Source of the DNA: Bradyrhizobium manausense
GTDB taxonomy: Bacteria; Pseudomonadota; Alphaproteobacteria; Rhizobiales; Xanthobacteraceae
DNA length: 64,000 bases
Assembly (NCBI RefSeq): GCF_018129685.1
Contig: NZ_JAFCLG010000005.1
Span: 62,001 to 126,000, forward strand
Reading direction: 5' to 3'
Shown here: one piece after another, positions 52,080-62,104 of the stretch
Position numbering within the stretch: the stretch's first letter is position 1
How the letters are laid out: every line of letters starts with the position of its first letter
The notes under the pieces: generated by a model
Told to the model about the DNA's origin: nothing
The model's input: the letters and a program-made list of their open reading frames with translations, nothing else
Database searches by the model: none
Position numbers and translations under genes: made by a program

Positions 52080-53417
52080 CTACTTTCCGATACAGAATTT
52101 CTGAAAGATGGCTCCGAGGACGTCCTCGACGTCCACCCGACCGAGCAAGCGGCCCAACGCATAAGCGGCGGCACGCAATTCCTCGGCGGCCAGCTCTTCG
52201 CCCTCTTCTACAAGCCCGAGGCTCCGGTGCAAGCTCTCTGATGCTCGGGTCAACAGATCCCGCTGGCGGGCCCGTGTCACCAATGCGCCCTCGCCGGTGC
52301 CGAAGAAATCGGCGGCGAACTTGACCAACGCGTCGACCAGCTCCGGAATGCCGTCGGCCCGGCTCGCCGAGATTCCGAGCTCGCCCCGCGGCCGGGCGAC
52401 CGCGGCGCCGTCCAGATCGATCTTGTTGCGCACGATCCAGACCGCCCCGGCCGACCGACCGACCGACGCCACCACGTCAGGATCTACACCACGCTCCCCC
52501 TCCACCAACCACAGCACGAGATCGGCAGCTTCGGCCCTTGCCCGCGCCCGACGCACCCCCTCCTGCTCGACCGGATCCTCCGTCTCGCGAATCCCGGCGG
52601 TATCGATCACCGTGACGGGATAGCCGTCGAGGTCGAGCTGCACCTCGATCACGTCGCGCGTGGTGCCGGCGTGTGGCGACACGATCGCCACCTCGCGGCG
52701 CGCGAGCTGATTCATCAGCGTCGACTTCCCCACATTCGGCGCGCCGGCGATCGCAACCACCATGCCGTCGCGCAGCCGTTCAGAATGTGCCTGTGCCGCA
52801 AGCACCTCTGCAATTTCATCGTGAAGCGCCTCGATCGCCTTCACCGCCGGCGCCCGCAGCTCCGCCGGCACGTCGCCCTCGTCGGAGAAATCGATTCCGG
52901 CCTCGATCAGAGCCGAGGCCTCGATGATTCGCTCACGCCAGTCGCGCGCGCGGTTGCCAAGCAGGCCTTGCAACTGGCGCAGCGCCTGGCGGCGCTGGCG
53001 ATCGGTGTCGGCGTGGATCAGGTCGTCGAGGCCCTCGGCTTCGGTGAGATCAAGCTTGCCGTTCTCGAAGGCGCGCCGCGTGAACTCCCCGGGCTCGGCC
53101 GCACGTAAATTCGGAATTTTTGAAATGGCGTCCAGCAGCGCCGCCAGCACCGCGCGGCCGCCATGGACATGAAATTCGGCAACGTCCTCGCCGGTCGCGC
53201 TCGCCGGTCCCGGGAACCAGAGCACGACCGCATCGTCGATCGGCTGGCCAGCGCCGTCGCGAAGCAACCGCCTGCTCGCCTGGCGCGGCGCCGGCAGCTT
53301 GCCCGCGAGGGTCGTCAGCACCGGGCCGGCCTGCGAGCCTGAAACCCGCACCACCGCGATCGCGCTCGGCGGACGGCCGGAGGATAGCGCAAAGATGGTC
53401 TGGTCTTTCGGGTGCAT
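52080..53417 (-). CDS. mnmE: tRNA modification GTPase MnmE
   Basis: A 445-residue GTPase of the tRNA U34 modification pathway, partner of MnmG. The N-terminal folate-binding domain begins [22 protein letters not shown] and contains [21 protein letters not shown]. The G domain has [13 protein letters not shown] near 231, the G2/G3 region [13 protein letters not shown] with DTAGIRET, and NKID. The C-terminus ends FCIGK, the CxGK motif needed for modification. ATG 53417 is the start. The mnmE-mnmG-rsmG-parAB order is standard. Confidence 0.97.
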   Translation of the reverse strand: MHPKDQTIFALSSGRPPSAIAVVRVSGSQAGPVLTTLAGKLPAPRQASRRLLRDGAGQPIDDAVVLWFPGPASATGEDVAEFHVHGGRAVLAALLDAISKIPNLRAAEPGEFTRRAFENGKLDLTEAEGLDDLIHADTDRQRRQALRQLQGLLGNRARDWRERIIEASALIEAGIDFSDEGDVPAELRAPAVKAIEALHDEIAEVLAAQAHSERLRDGMVVAIAGAPNVGKSTLMNQLARREVAIVSPHAGTTRDVIEVQLDLDGYPVTVIDTAGIRETEDPVEQEGVRRARARAEAADLVLWLVEGERGVDPDVVASVGRSAGAVWIVRNKIDLDGAAVARPRGELGISASRADGIPELVDALVKFAADFFGTGEGALVTRARQRDLLTRASESLHRSLGLVEEGEELAAEELRAAAYALGRLLGRVDVEDVLGAIFQKFCIGK

Positions 53418-53731
53418 GGCCTATTTGTCCGGCTGGCGGCGAAAAGGCAAACACCCGTTTTGGGTCGCAAGCGGCGCCGCTTTGCTGCACCAAATCCTGC
53501 AGCAATGGCATATATTGCGATGCAGCATAATCACCCGGTTGCTGCACAAAACTCTTTCCGACGCTTCAATAGTCGTATCGAAATTCAAGTATTATCAATA
53601 AATATCAAAAGGTTGGAGAGTATTTGAAATTCTGCGACCGGCCGTCTCCCATGCTGCGCTTTTCCCGCAGCATGACCGCACAACAAAAAGGGCGCCCGAA
53701 GGCGCCCTTTGATCTCATACTGCACCGCACA
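53418..53731. other. 314-bp region upstream of mnmE
   Basis: No gene is supported. It is AT-richer than its surroundings. TTGCTGCA occurs at 53482-53489 and 53539-53546, and inverted TGCAGCAA at 53498-53505, with TGCAGCAT at 53521. These symmetrical CTGCA motifs could be a regulator site. The right end holds a small hairpin (53651-53673) and the rho terminator. Confidence 0.6.
53681..53710 (-). terminator. intrinsic terminator of rho
   Basis: Read on the minus strand, AAAGGGCGCC and GGCGCCCTTT form a perfect 10-bp stem around a TTCG tetraloop, followed by TTGTTG. It lies 22 bp past the rho stop. Confidence 0.88.
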
Positions 53732-54997
53732 CTAGGTGTTCATGGAGTCGAAGAACTCCGAATTGCTCTTGGTCGAGCGCAGCTTGTCGAGCAGGAAGTC
53801 GATCGCGTCCATGGTGCCCATCGGGTTGAGGATGCGGCGGAGCACGTACATCTTCTTGAGCACCTGCGGATCCGTGATGAGCTCTTCCTTACGGGTGCCG
53901 GAGCGCGAGATGTCGATGGCCGGGAAGGTGCGCTTGTCCGAGACCTTGCGATCGAGGATCAGTTCGGAGTTACCGGTGCCCTTGAACTCTTCGAAGATGA
54001 CTTCGTCCATACGGCTGCCCGTGTCGACCAGGGCGGTCGCGATGATGGTCAGCGAGCCGCCCTCCTCGATGTTGCGGGCGGCACCGAAGAAGCGCTTCGG
54101 GCGCTGCAGCGCGTTGGCGTCCACGCCGCCGGTCAGCACCTTGCCTGACGACGGCACCACGGTGTTGTAGGCGCGTCCCAGGCGCGTGATCGAATCGAGC
54201 AGGATGACGACGTCGCGGCCATGCTCGACGAGGCGCTTGGCCTTCTCGATCACCATCTCGGCGACCTGGACGTGACGCACCGCCGGCTCGTCGAAAGTCG
54301 ACGACACGACCTCGCCCTTCACCGAGCGCTGCATGTCCGTGACTTCTTCCGGACGCTCGTCGATCAGAAGCACGATCAGATAGCATTCGGGATGGTTGTG
54401 CGTGATCGAATGCGCGATGTTCTGCATCAGCACGGTCTTACCCGTGCGCGGCGGTGCGACGATCAGCGCGCGCTGGCCCTTGCCGATCGGCGCGACGATG
54501 TCGATCACGCGCGCAGACAGGTCTTTCCGCGTCGGATCGTCGATTTCCATGCGGAAGCGCTGATTCGGAAACAGCGGCGTGAGGTTGTCGAAATTGACCT
54601 TGTGCTTGGCCTTTTCCGGGTCCTCGAAATTGAGCGTGTTGACCTTTAGCAGCGCGAAATAGCGCTCGCCCTCTTTCGGACTGCGAATATGGCCTTCGAT
54701 GGTGTCACCCGTACGCAGACCGAAACGGCGGATCTGCGAGGGCGAAACGTAGATGTCATCCGGGCCCGGCAGATAATTCGCATCGGGCGAGCGGAGAAAG
54801 CCGAAGCCGTCGGAGAGAACCTCGACGACGCCCTGGCCGACAATGTCGGTCTCGGCGAGCGCGAGCTGCTTGAGGATGGCGAACAGCAGCTCCTGCTTGC
54901 GCATGGTGCTGGCGTTCTCGACCCCATTCTCCTCCGCGAACGAGACGAGCTCGGCCGGCGTTTTGGATTTGAGGTCTTCGAGTTTGATTTCCCGCAT
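53732..54997 (-). CDS. rho: transcription termination factor Rho
   Basis: A 421-residue hexameric RNA helicase. The N-terminal helical region begins [28 protein letters not shown], the RNA-binding OSB fold includes [29 protein letters not shown], and the ATPase has Walker [16 protein letters not shown], with [17 protein letters not shown] as a signature. The secondary RNA site shows [18 protein letters not shown] 54997 is the standard start; the open frame to 55111 is upstream leader. The strong intrinsic terminator that follows and a long leader upstream are common for rho autoregulation. Confidence 0.97.
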   Translation of the reverse strand: MREIKLEDLKSKTPAELVSFAEENGVENASTMRKQELLFAILKQLALAETDIVGQGVVEVLSDGFGFLRSPDANYLPGPDDIYVSPSQIRRFGLRTGDTIEGHIRSPKEGERYFALLKVNTLNFEDPEKAKHKVNFDNLTPLFPNQRFRMEIDDPTRKDLSARVIDIVAPIGKGQRALIVAPPRTGKTVLMQNIAHSITHNHPECYLIVLLIDERPEEVTDMQRSVKGEVVSSTFDEPAVRHVQVAEMVIEKAKRLVEHGRDVVILLDSITRLGRAYNTVVPSSGKVLTGGVDANALQRPKRFFGAARNIEEGGSLTIIATALVDTGSRMDEVIFEEFKGTGNSELILDRKVSDKRTFPAIDISRSGTRKEELITDPQVLKKMYVLRRILNPMGTMDAIDFLLDKLRSTKSNSEFFDSMNT

Positions 54998-55258
54998 TGG
55001 GGTGGTCCTGTGGGGTAACCTTGGGAGGGGGGTGCGAGGAGGCTCTGAAATGCGGACGTGAGAAGGTAAGGTCCGCAGGTCTGGCAAGGTTAAGTGCCGA
55101 AGAGGCTTCAAACCTGATGCGGTGTCCGGCCTCTGAAAAGCTCAGACACAACCACATCCGCCTGCGTTGGGTGGGATAACGCCAATATAGAAAATCGCTT
55201 TCCACTCCGCAAGCCGAAGCGATGAGCGATCGTTCTCGTTTCCTGCCTCAAATCCTGC

Positions 55259-55693
55259 CTAGAACGGCTTCACGATCACCATGACGACGATGATGATCAT
55301 CAGGACGGTCGGCACCTCATTGATAATCCGGAAGAATTTCTGGCTGTGCGGCCGCCGGTCGGCCGCGAAGTCCTTGAGCCACCGGGAAAAAAAGCCGTGG
55401 ACCGCGGACATCGCCAGGACCATTGCCAGTTTTACGTGCAACCAGCCGAAGCTGAACCAATGGCCGGCCCAGGCGAGATAGAGCCCGGCAATCCAGGTGA
55501 CGATCATTGCGGGGTTGATGATCGCCTTGAACAGCCGGCGTTCCATCACCTTGAAGGTTTCGGACTGCCTTGAGCCGATCTCAGCCTCCGAATGATAGAC
55601 GAACAGCCGCGGCAGATAGAGCATGCCGGCCATCCAGGCGATGACCGCGATCACGTGCAGCGCCTTGATCCAGAGATAGACGTCCTCGAACAT
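55259..55693 (-). CDS. hemJ: protoporphyrinogen oxidase HemJ
   Basis: A 144-residue inner-membrane protein with four helices that oxidises protoporphyrinogen IX in heme synthesis. The start MFEDVYLWIKALHVIAVIAWMAGMLYLPRLFVYH is characteristic, with the essential His near position 13 and the conserved Lys in WLHVKLAMVLAMSA later. Start ATG 55693 is used; a frame upstream is open to 55723. It is the leftmost gene next to the predicted origin and points away from it. In Caulobacter the equivalent flank carries hemE. Confidence 0.92.
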   Translation of the reverse strand: MFEDVYLWIKALHVIAVIAWMAGMLYLPRLFVYHSEAEIGSRQSETFKVMERRLFKAIINPAMIVTWIAGLYLAWAGHWFSFGWLHVKLAMVLAMSAVHGFFSRWLKDFAADRRPHSQKFFRIINEVPTVLMIIIVVMVIVKPF

Positions 55694-56153
55694 GTCCCGC
55701 GTCCGCCTTTGCGCCCAGGCCATCAGGCGATCTGGGGATAGTAAGACCTCGTTAAGGTCTCACCTGCACACATATCTCTCTGGAGCGCCCTTCTCCAATA
55801 AAGAATCTTAGATTCTTAAGGTTTGAGTCTAAGTGACGGTGGATTGGACTCACACAATGCCGTCCGCCGTTTCGCAGACGCTTGTTCACATCCATCAACA
55901 TGTCCAATGCTGCTCCGGCCTGACAGGATAAGTCAGCCGGGCGCAAGGGCTTGCGCGTTTTGATCCGCAGTCTATCAAGAGGCTTATCCGCGCAATCCCG
56001 TTTCCCTCTTCCTGGGGCTTCAGAGTTGTTCCGATGGGCAGTGGTGTGAAGAAAATTGGCACTTGTCCCGCCCCCGGTGTCGCGCAACCCTTTCCGAGGG
56101 GTTAAGGTCCACAGAAATCCACTGACTACACCGACTTCATACAAAGAGCTTTT
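55694..56153. other. predicted chromosome replication origin (oriC)
   Basis: This 460-bp gene-free region lies between hemJ and ppsR, where almost all genes on the left point leftward and those on the right point rightward. In Alphaproteobacteria oriC is typically in this spot, beside the ppsR-maf-coaE-dnaQ block. Supporting features are an AT-rich stretch with a perfect palindrome AAGAATC-TTA-GATTCTT at 55801-55817, one near-consensus DnaA box TTGTTCACA at 55882-55890 (one mismatch), weaker boxes TTATCCGCG at 55984 and AGGTCCACA at 56105, TTAA motifs that could serve CtrA, and a GCGCAA-GGGC-TTGCGC hairpin at 55941. No perfect DnaA box was found, so the position is an inference from synteny and direction. 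Confidence 0.65.
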
Positions 56154-57002
56154 GTGCCGACCTCGAGCAATTATTTCCATCTGCACCTCGTCTCCGACTC
56201 CACCGGCGAGACCCTGATTACCGTCGCGCGCGCCGTCGCCGCGCAATACGCGGCCGTGACTCCGGTCGAGCATGTCTATCCGCTGGTGCGCAGCCAGAAG
56301 CAGCTCGATCGCGTGCTCGACGAGATCGAGGAAGCGCCTGGCATCGTGCTGTTCACGCTGCTGGAGAAGGATCTGGTCTCCCGGCTTGAGGACAAGTGCA
56401 AGAACATCAATGTTCCGAGCCTGTCGATCATCGGTCCGGTCATGCAATTGTTCGAAGCCTATCTCGGTGCTGCGACGACGGGTCGCGTCGGCGCACAGCA
56501 CGTGCTCAACGCCGAATATTTCAAGCGTATCGACGCGCTGAACTACACGATGATCCATGACGACGGCCAGCACGTCGAAGGGCTCGAGGACGCCGATGTC
56601 GTCCTCGTCGGCGTATCCCGCACGTCGAAAACGCCGACGTCGATCTATCTTGCCAACCGCGGCATTCGCACCGCCAACGTCCCGCTGGTTCCGGGCATTC
56701 CCGTGCCGGCGCAACTTGAGACGCTGACACGGCCGCTGGTGGTGAGCCTGCATGCGACGCCCGAACGTCTGATCCAGATTCGCCAGAACCGACTGCTGTC
56801 CATGGGCGCCGAATCCGGATCCGGCAGCGACACCTATACCGACAAGCAGTCGGTCACCGAGGAGGTCGCGTTTGCGCGCAAGCTGAGCGCCAAGCACGAC
56901 TGGCCGCTGCTCGACGTCACGCGGCGCTCGATCGAGGAAACTGCGGCCGCGATCATGAAGCTCTACAGCGATCGCCAGCGCAACCGGCCCTCGGAATCGT
57001 AA
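56154..57002 (+). CDS. ppsR: pyruvate, phosphate dikinase / PEP synthase regulatory protein
   Basis: A 282-residue bifunctional kinase/pyrophosphorylase (DUF299) that inactivates and reactivates PEP-forming enzymes. The start [24 protein letters not shown] and the P-loop [19 protein letters not shown] near residue 150 identify it. GTG 56154 is the start. It is the first gene right of the predicted origin and overlaps maf by one base (TAATG). In Caulobacter the gene at this place also heads the origin-side operon. Confidence 0.92.
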   Translation: MPTSSNYFHLHLVSDSTGETLITVARAVAAQYAAVTPVEHVYPLVRSQKQLDRVLDEIEEAPGIVLFTLLEKDLVSRLEDKCKNINVPSLSIIGPVMQLFEAYLGAATTGRVGAQHVLNAEYFKRIDALNYTMIHDDGQHVEGLEDADVVLVGVSRTSKTPTSIYLANRGIRTANVPLVPGIPVPAQLETLTRPLVVSLHATPERLIQIRQNRLLSMGAESGSGSDTYTDKQSVTEEVAFARKLSAKHDWPLLDVTRRSIEETAAAIMKLYSDRQRNRPSES

Positions 57003-57610
57003 TGGCCCTCTGGCGCGGCAAAAGTCAGCTGATCCTGGCTTCGCAGAGCGGCGCCCGAAAAATGCTGCTGAAAAATGCCGGGCTCGCATTCGAGGCGGTG
57101 ACCGCCGACATCGACGAGCGCGGCATTCAGGCCGCGTCGAAACTTTCGAACCCACGTGAGATTGGCCTGCTCCTGGCGCGCGAGAAGGCGAAAGCGGTTT
57201 CTGCCAATCGCCCCGGAAGCTACGTGATTGGCGCCGACCAGACCCTGGCGCTCGGGAACCGTCTTTTCAACAAACCCGCCGGGCGCGACCAGGCGCTGGC
57301 GCAATTGCGCGACCTCGCCGGCCACAGCCACGAGCTGAATTCCGCTGTCGCTGTGGCGCATGACGGCAAGATCGTCTTTGAGGATGTGTCGGTCGCCCGC
57401 ATGACGATGCGGCCGATGTCCGAGGCCGGGCTGTCCACCTATCTCGATGCCGCCGGCGACGCGGTGACCACGAGCGTCGGCGCCTACCAGCTCGAAGGCC
57501 TCGGCATCCATCTGTTCGAGCGCATCGAGGGCGACCATTTCACCATTCTCGGCCTGCCGCTGCTGCCGCTGCTTGCGTTCCTCCGCCGCGAACAGCTAAT
57601 TGCGGTGTGA
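57002..57610 (+). CDS. maf: Maf-like nucleotide pyrophosphatase
   Basis: A 202-residue Maf/Ham1-type nucleotide pyrophosphatase. It has [22 protein letters not shown] at the start, the metal/substrate motif [25 protein letters not shown], and [30 protein letters not shown] at the end. Such enzymes remove modified or dTTP/UTP-type nucleotides and affect septum formation. The start codon overlaps the ppsR stop. The coaE gene follows about 24 bp later. Confidence 0.93.
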   Translation: MALWRGKSQLILASQSGARKMLLKNAGLAFEAVTADIDERGIQAASKLSNPREIGLLLAREKAKAVSANRPGSYVIGADQTLALGNRLFNKPAGRDQALAQLRDLAGHSHELNSAVAVAHDGKIVFEDVSVARMTMRPMSEAGLSTYLDAAGDAVTTSVGAYQLEGLGIHLFERIEGDHFTILGLPLLPLLAFLRREQLIAV

Positions 57611-57633
57611 TCGACAAGGATGGATTTGCGCGG

Positions 57634-58233
57634 ATGCGAATTCTCGGACTGACCGGCTCGATCGGTATGGGAAAATCCACCACCGCGAAATTGTTCGCGG
57701 AGGCCGGTGTGCCCGTCTACGACGCCGATGCCGCCGTCCATCAGCTCTATGAAGGCGAGGCCGCACCCGCCATCGAAGCCGCCTTTCCCGGCACCACTGA
57801 CAACGGCAAGGTCGATCGTCCCAAGCTGTCCGCGCGCGTCGTGCACGATCCTGCCGCCATCAAGCGGCTCGAGCAGATCGTTCACCCGATGCTCGGCGCC
57901 TCCCGGCAGAAATTCTTCAGCGACGCGGAGGCCGCCAAGGCGCCGGTCGTGGTGCTGGATATCCCGCTGCTGTTCGAGACCGGCGGCGAGAAGCGCGTCG
58001 ATGCGGTGGTCGTGGTGTCGACCTCGCCGGACCTTCAGCGCGAGCGGGTTCTGGCACGCGGCACCATGGACGAGGCCAAGCTCGAGGCCATCATCGCCAA
58101 GCAGATGCCCGATGCCGAAAAGCGCAAGCGGGCTGATTTCGTCGTGGATACCTCGCACGGACTTGAACCGGTGCGGGCGCAAATCGCGCACATCCTGGCC
58201 GAGGTCGTTAAGATGCCGCAGCGGCGGAGCTGA
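57634..58233 (+). CDS. coaE: dephospho-CoA kinase
   Basis: A 199-residue P-loop kinase that makes CoA from dephospho-CoA, the last step of the pathway. [21 protein letters not shown] carries the Walker A motif; [14 protein letters not shown] and [13 protein letters not shown] follow. ATG 57634 begins the conserved part; a GTG at 57607 overlapping the maf stop is another option and would add nine residues. In several relatives aroE lies between maf and coaE; here it is absent. dnaQ begins 41 bp downstream. Confidence 0.93.
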   Translation: MRILGLTGSIGMGKSTTAKLFAEAGVPVYDADAAVHQLYEGEAAPAIEAAFPGTTDNGKVDRPKLSARVVHDPAAIKRLEQIVHPMLGASRQKFFSDAEAAKAPVVVLDIPLLFETGGEKRVDAVVVVSTSPDLQRERVLARGTMDEAKLEAIIAKQMPDAEKRKRADFVVDTSHGLEPVRAQIAHILAEVVKMPQRRS

Positions 58234-58274
58234 TTCGCCGACTTTCACGGCTTTCTGCACGGCGTCTCAAAATC

Positions 58275-58997
58275 ATGCGTGAAATCGTTCTCGATACCGA
58301 AACCACCGGCCTCGATCCCTTGCGCGGCGATCGCCTGGTCGAGATCGGCTGCGTCGAGATGTTCAACCGCATGCCGACGGGACAGACCTATCACGTCTAC
58401 ATCAATCCCGAACGCGACATGCCGGCGGAAGCCTTTGCGGTGCACGGGCTGTCGTCCGAGTTTCTCGCGACCAAGCCGCTGTTCCACGAGGTGGTCGACG
58501 AATTTCTGGAATTCATCGGCGATGCGCCGCTGGTGATCCACAACGCCTCGTTCGACATCAGCTTCATCAATGCCGAGCTCGACCGGATCAAGCGTGCGCC
58601 GATCCCGCGGGAACGGCTGGTCGATACGCTGCTGCTGGCGCGGCGCAAGCATCCAGGCGTCTCGAACCGGCTCGACGATCTCTGCTCGCGCTATTCGATC
58701 GACAATTCCCACCGCACCAAGCACGGCGCCTTGCTCGATTCCGAGCTGCTGGCTGAAGTCTACGTCGATCTGGTCGGGGCGCGGCAGTCGCAACTGCTGC
58801 TGGCTTCGGAGAGCCAGGAGATCCGCCTCAATAATGTGGGCGATGCGCCGCGGCGGCAGCGGCTGGTGCCGCTCGCGCCGCGGGTGTCAGAGGCCGAGCG
58901 AGAGGCCCATCGGGCCTTCATCGCAACGATGGGCGAGAAGGCGATCTGGAACGAGTACCTGCCCGCTCCAGCCGCTCCTCCGGCTGGTCAGGCCTGA
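58275..58997 (+). CDS. dnaQ: DNA polymerase III subunit epsilon
   Basis: A 240-residue 3'-5' proofreading exonuclease. The ExoI motif is [13 protein letters not shown], ExoII is [15 protein letters not shown] near residue 97, and ExoIII is [18 protein letters not shown], all with the acidic catalytic residues. A C-terminal tail after 200 fits the polymerase-binding tail. The 3' end overlaps the convergent secB gene by ten bases. Confidence 0.95.
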   Translation: MREIVLDTETTGLDPLRGDRLVEIGCVEMFNRMPTGQTYHVYINPERDMPAEAFAVHGLSSEFLATKPLFHEVVDEFLEFIGDAPLVIHNASFDISFINAELDRIKRAPIPRERLVDTLLLARRKHPGVSNRLDDLCSRYSIDNSHRTKHGALLDSELLAEVYVDLVGARQSQLLLASESQEIRLNNVGDAPRRQRLVPLAPRVSEAEREAHRAFIATMGEKAIWNEYLPAPAAPPAGQA

Positions 58998-59473
58998 CCG
59001 GTTTGACCGCCGGCGGCCATCTGCCGCTCCATATTCTGGCGATAGAGACCGACGAAGTCGACCGGATCCAGCATCAGCGGCGGGAAGCCGCCGTCACGCA
59101 CGGCTGTTGCGATGATCTCGCGGGCGAACGGGAACAGCAGCCGCGGGCATTCGATCATGACCAGCGGATGCAGGTTCTCCTTGGGAACATTGGCGATGCG
59201 GAACACGCCGGCATAGGCCAGCTCGAACGAGAACATCACCTTGCCCGCGGTCTCGGCCTTGCCCTCGACCGACAGCGTCACCTCGAACTCGGTTTCGCTG
59301 AGGTTGTTGGCGCCGACATTGATCTGGATGTTGATCTGGGGCGGCTGGCTCTGCGCCTGGAGCGAACTCGGTGCGTTCGGATTTTCGAACGACAGGTCCT
59401 TGGTATATTGCGCCAGCACGTTGAGCTGGGGAGCCTGGGCCGCCTCGGGAGGGGTGCCGTTACCGTTGGTCAT
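58988..59473 (-). CDS. secB: protein-export chaperone SecB
   Basis: A 161-residue tetrameric export chaperone. The family core [20 protein letters not shown], the strand [21 protein letters not shown], and the end [29 protein letters not shown] are clear. It is the only gene in this block on the minus strand, convergent with dnaQ and divergent from timA. dnaQ-secB-timA is a common alphaproteobacterial order. Confidence 0.95.
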   Translation of the reverse strand: MTNGNGTPPEAAQAPQLNVLAQYTKDLSFENPNAPSSLQAQSQPPQINIQINVGANNLSETEFEVTLSVEGKAETAGKVMFSFELAYAGVFRIANVPKENLHPLVMIECPRLLFPFAREIIATAVRDGGFPPLMLDPVDFVGLYRQNMERQMAAGGQTGQA

Positions 59474-59883
59474 CGAAGTATCTCCTTACCCGATTGGGCT
59501 GAATTTCGCGGCGGTTGGCTAACATAGGGCCGCCTCATTCCACAAGGACGAACGGCTCCGGAGGGTCGATCCGGGCCACGCCCACAACTGTGACGGTTCT
59601 CCCGCCCCGGACACGAAATCGCTTGTTAAACGCTTGAAGATGCGCGATTTCCGGGCAGGATCGGGTTTCCCCTTAAGCATAAAACGCGCTACACTTCACG
59701 ATGTGCCAAAAGGCGCCATTGGCCGGGCCAGATTTCGTGCCTACATCCGGCGGACGTGACGCGCGGACCTGAAATGGTGATGGAGTCTTGCCGTTCCGGT
59801 CCGGAACGGTCTACTGGCCGGATTGATTTTCCCGGTAGCGGCCCCAAAAGAAGACCTGAGCAAAGACCAGAAAGCGATACGAC
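59474..59883. other. 410-bp divergent region between secB and timA
   Basis: No gene is supported. It holds the promoters of secB and timA and a perfect inverted repeat CCGTTCCGG-T-CCGGAACGG at 59791-59809, 75 bp before timA. A stretch near 59620-59700 with TTGTTAAACGCTTGAAG and TAAAACGCGCTA might contain a promoter. Confidence 0.55.
59791..59809. promoter_or_regulatory. 19-bp inverted repeat upstream of timA
   Basis: Two 9-bp arms, CCGTTCCGG and CCGGAACGG, separated by one base, in the timA leader. Its symmetry suggests a dimer-binding operator or an RNA hairpin; neither is established. Confidence 0.45.
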
Positions 59884-60588
59884 GTGGACATCTACACCAT
59901 TATCTTCCTTGCGCTGGCGGTCTTTATTTTCCTGCGGCTGCGGAGCGTCCTGGGGCAGCGGACCGGCAATGAACGGCCGCCGTTCGACCGTACGGCGCGC
60001 AATGCCTTGGGGGGTGCTCCGGACAAGAACGTCGTGACCATGCCGGGCAAGGTGATCGACCAGCCGCCGGCGGCGCCGACCGCAGAGCCCACCCCGCCTT
60101 CCGATCGCTGGAAGGGCCTGGCCGAGCCCGGCACTGCGCTGGCCCAGGGTCTCGACGCCATCGCCGACAAGGACTCCACCTTCGATCCGCGCCACTTCAT
60201 CTCGGGCGCCCGTGGCGCCTATGAAATGATCGTGCTGGCCTTTGCCAATGGCGATCGCCGCTCGCTGCGCGACCTGCTGTCGTCGGAGGTCTATGAGAGT
60301 TTTGACGCCGCGATCAAGGACCGCGAGAAGAACGAGCAGAAGACGGAGACGCGCTTCGTCTCGATCGACAAGGCCGAGCTGGTCGGCGCCGAGCTGCGCG
60401 ATCGCACGGCGCAGCTCACGATCCGTTTCGTTTCCCAGATGATCTCGGTCACCCGCGACAAGGCCGGCAACATCGTCGACGGCAACGCCGACAAGGTCGC
60501 CGACATCACCGACATCTGGACTTTCGCCCGCGACACCACCTCTCGCGATCCGAACTGGAAGCTGGTTGGCACCGGAAGCGCGAATTAA
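59884..60588 (+). CDS. Tim44/TimA family protein
   Basis: A 234-residue inner-membrane-anchored protein. One N-terminal helix (IYTIIFLALAVFIFLRLRSVLG) is followed by a Pro-rich linker and a C-terminal Tim44-like domain from about residue 95 (HFISGARGAYEMIVLAFANGDRRSLRDLLSSEVYESF). It is the alphaproteobacterial counterpart (TimA) of the mitochondrial import motor subunit Tim44; its bacterial function is unsettled. The start is GTG 59884. Its 3' end overlaps the mltA start by 23 bases. Confidence 0.9.
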   Translation: MDIYTIIFLALAVFIFLRLRSVLGQRTGNERPPFDRTARNALGGAPDKNVVTMPGKVIDQPPAAPTAEPTPPSDRWKGLAEPGTALAQGLDAIADKDSTFDPRHFISGARGAYEMIVLAFANGDRRSLRDLLSSEVYESFDAAIKDREKNEQKTETRFVSIDKAELVGAELRDRTAQLTIRFVSQMISVTRDKAGNIVDGNADKVADITDIWTFARDTTSRDPNWKLVGTGSAN

Positions 60589-62104
60589 GAGTTTCCTGAG
60601 GAACAGCGCGACCGCGCTTTGCGCAGGCCTCGTCGTGCTGGCTTCGTTTTCGCTTGGCGCCGAGGCTGCGCGGCGCCACTCCCGCAGCCACCATCGTCAC
60701 GCGGCCCCCGAAGTCGCCGCGATCCGGCCCCGCGCGCTGCCCTATCCGCAGCTCCCTCTTCCCTTCGAAATGCCCGGCGCCCAATATCTGCCGCTGGCCT
60801 GGGCGGACGTGAAAGGCTGGAACGACGACGATCATCTCGCCGCCTACAAGACTTTTCGCGCCAGCTGCCGTTCGATCAACGCGCAGACCGGTGCAGTTGA
60901 ACAAAAGACGCCCGAATCAAAGGCACTGGGCGGCTCGCTGAGCGAACCCTGCCGCGCCGCCAAATCGCTCGAGCCGACTGACGACGCGACCGCAAAGAGC
61001 TTCTTCGAGGCGAACTTTTCGCCGCTGCGCATCTCGCGCCTCGGCGAGCCCGATGGCTTCGTCACCGGCTATTACGAGCCGGTGCTGGAGGGATCGCGCA
61101 CGCAGACGGATGTCTACAACGTCCCGGTCTATCGCCGCCCCTCGAACCTGTTCGTGCGCGGCTTCAACCAGGCCTCGGTCAGCCTGCCCAACAAGGGACC
61201 GGTCTATCGCAAGATCGGCCGCCGCAAGCTCGTGCCGTATTACGACCGCGGCGAGATCGAGGATGGCAAGATCGCCGGACGCGGGCTGGAGATCGCCTGG
61301 CTGAAGGATCCGACCGATTTGCTGTTCGCCCAGATCCAAGGCTCGGCGCGGATCAAGTTCGACGACGGCAGCACGATCAGGCTCAACTACGATTCCTACA
61401 ACGGCTATCCCTATACGGCGGTCGGGCGCATCCTGATCGAGCGCGGCATCATTCCGAAGGAGGAGATGTCGATGCAGAAGATCAGGGAGTGGATGGCCCA
61501 AAACCCCGACGGCGCCAGGGAGTTGCGACGGCAGAACCGGTCCTACATCTTCTTCCACGAGGTCAATCTGTCCGACAAAGACGAGGCGGTCGGCGCGCAA
61601 GGCATTCCGCTCACCGCCGGCCGTTCGATCGCGGTCGACAAATCGCTGCATGTCTACGGCACACCGTTCTTCATCGAGGGCGAACTGCCGATCGAATCCG
61701 ACCGCGCCAAGACGCCATTCCACCGGCTGATGATCGCGCAGGACACCGGCTCGGCCATCGTCGGTCCCGCACGCGCCGATCTCTATTTTGGCGCGGGCGC
61801 CGAGGCCGGCCGCGTTTCGGGCCGGCTGCGCCACCCCATGCATTTCGTCATGCTGGTGCCGAAGAGCCTCGATCCAAACGTGCGCGCAGCCAGGCTGCCG
61901 GTGCCGGACCCGCGGCCATCGGAGAAGATCGCAAGACTGTTTCCGCAAGCACCCGCGGCGAAGCCTGTCGCCTCGGCCGCGATGTCAGGCAAGGACGAGG
62001 CTGCTGCGGTCGCGAGCCCGGTGCCGCTTCCGGCGCCGCGTCCTGTGATAGAGCCCGCCCCTGAACCGCGCAGGCACATGAAAACCCGCTCCCACCAGCA
62101 ATGA
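60566..62104 (+). CDS. mltA: membrane-bound lytic murein transglycosylase MltA
   Basis: A 512-residue peptidoglycan lytic transglycosylase. A signal peptide ends near SLGAEAARRH. The MltA domain has FVTGYYEPVLEGSRTQ, the catalytic region LLFAQIQGSARIKF with the Asp/Glu cluster, and the 3D domain with MIAQDTGSAIVGPARADLYFG at about 395-415. The C-terminal 80 residues are Pro/Ala-rich. No lipobox Cys is obvious in the signal, unlike E. coli. The start TTG 60566 overlaps timA, so the two are translationally coupled, and the Smr gene follows with a 4-base overlap. Confidence 0.9.
   Translation: MAPEARIKSFLRNSATALCAGLVVLASFSLGAEAARRHSRSHHRHAAPEVAAIRPRALPYPQLPLPFEMPGAQYLPLAWADVKGWNDDDHLAAYKTFRASCRSINAQTGAVEQKTPESKALGGSLSEPCRAAKSLEPTDDATAKSFFEANFSPLRISRLGEPDGFVTGYYEPVLEGSRTQTDVYNVPVYRRPSNLFVRGFNQASVSLPNKGPVYRKIGRRKLVPYYDRGEIEDGKIAGRGLEIAWLKDPTDLLFAQIQGSARIKFDDGSTIRLNYDSYNGYPYTAVGRILIERGIIPKEEMSMQKIREWMAQNPDGARELRRQNRSYIFFHEVNLSDKDEAVGAQGIPLTAGRSIAVDKSLHVYGTPFFIEGELPIESDRAKTPFHRLMIAQDTGSAIVGPARADLYFGAGAEAGRVSGRLRHPMHFVMLVPKSLDPNVRAARLPVPDPRPSEKIARLFPQAPAAKPVASAAMSGKDEAAAVASPVPLPAPRPVIEPAPEPRRHMKTRSHQQ

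Noticed and set aside
55752..57155. Long minus-strand frame across the predicted origin and ppsR
   Set aside because: It overlaps ppsR antisense, and the part in the origin has no coding signature; the intergenic region is better explained as oriC.
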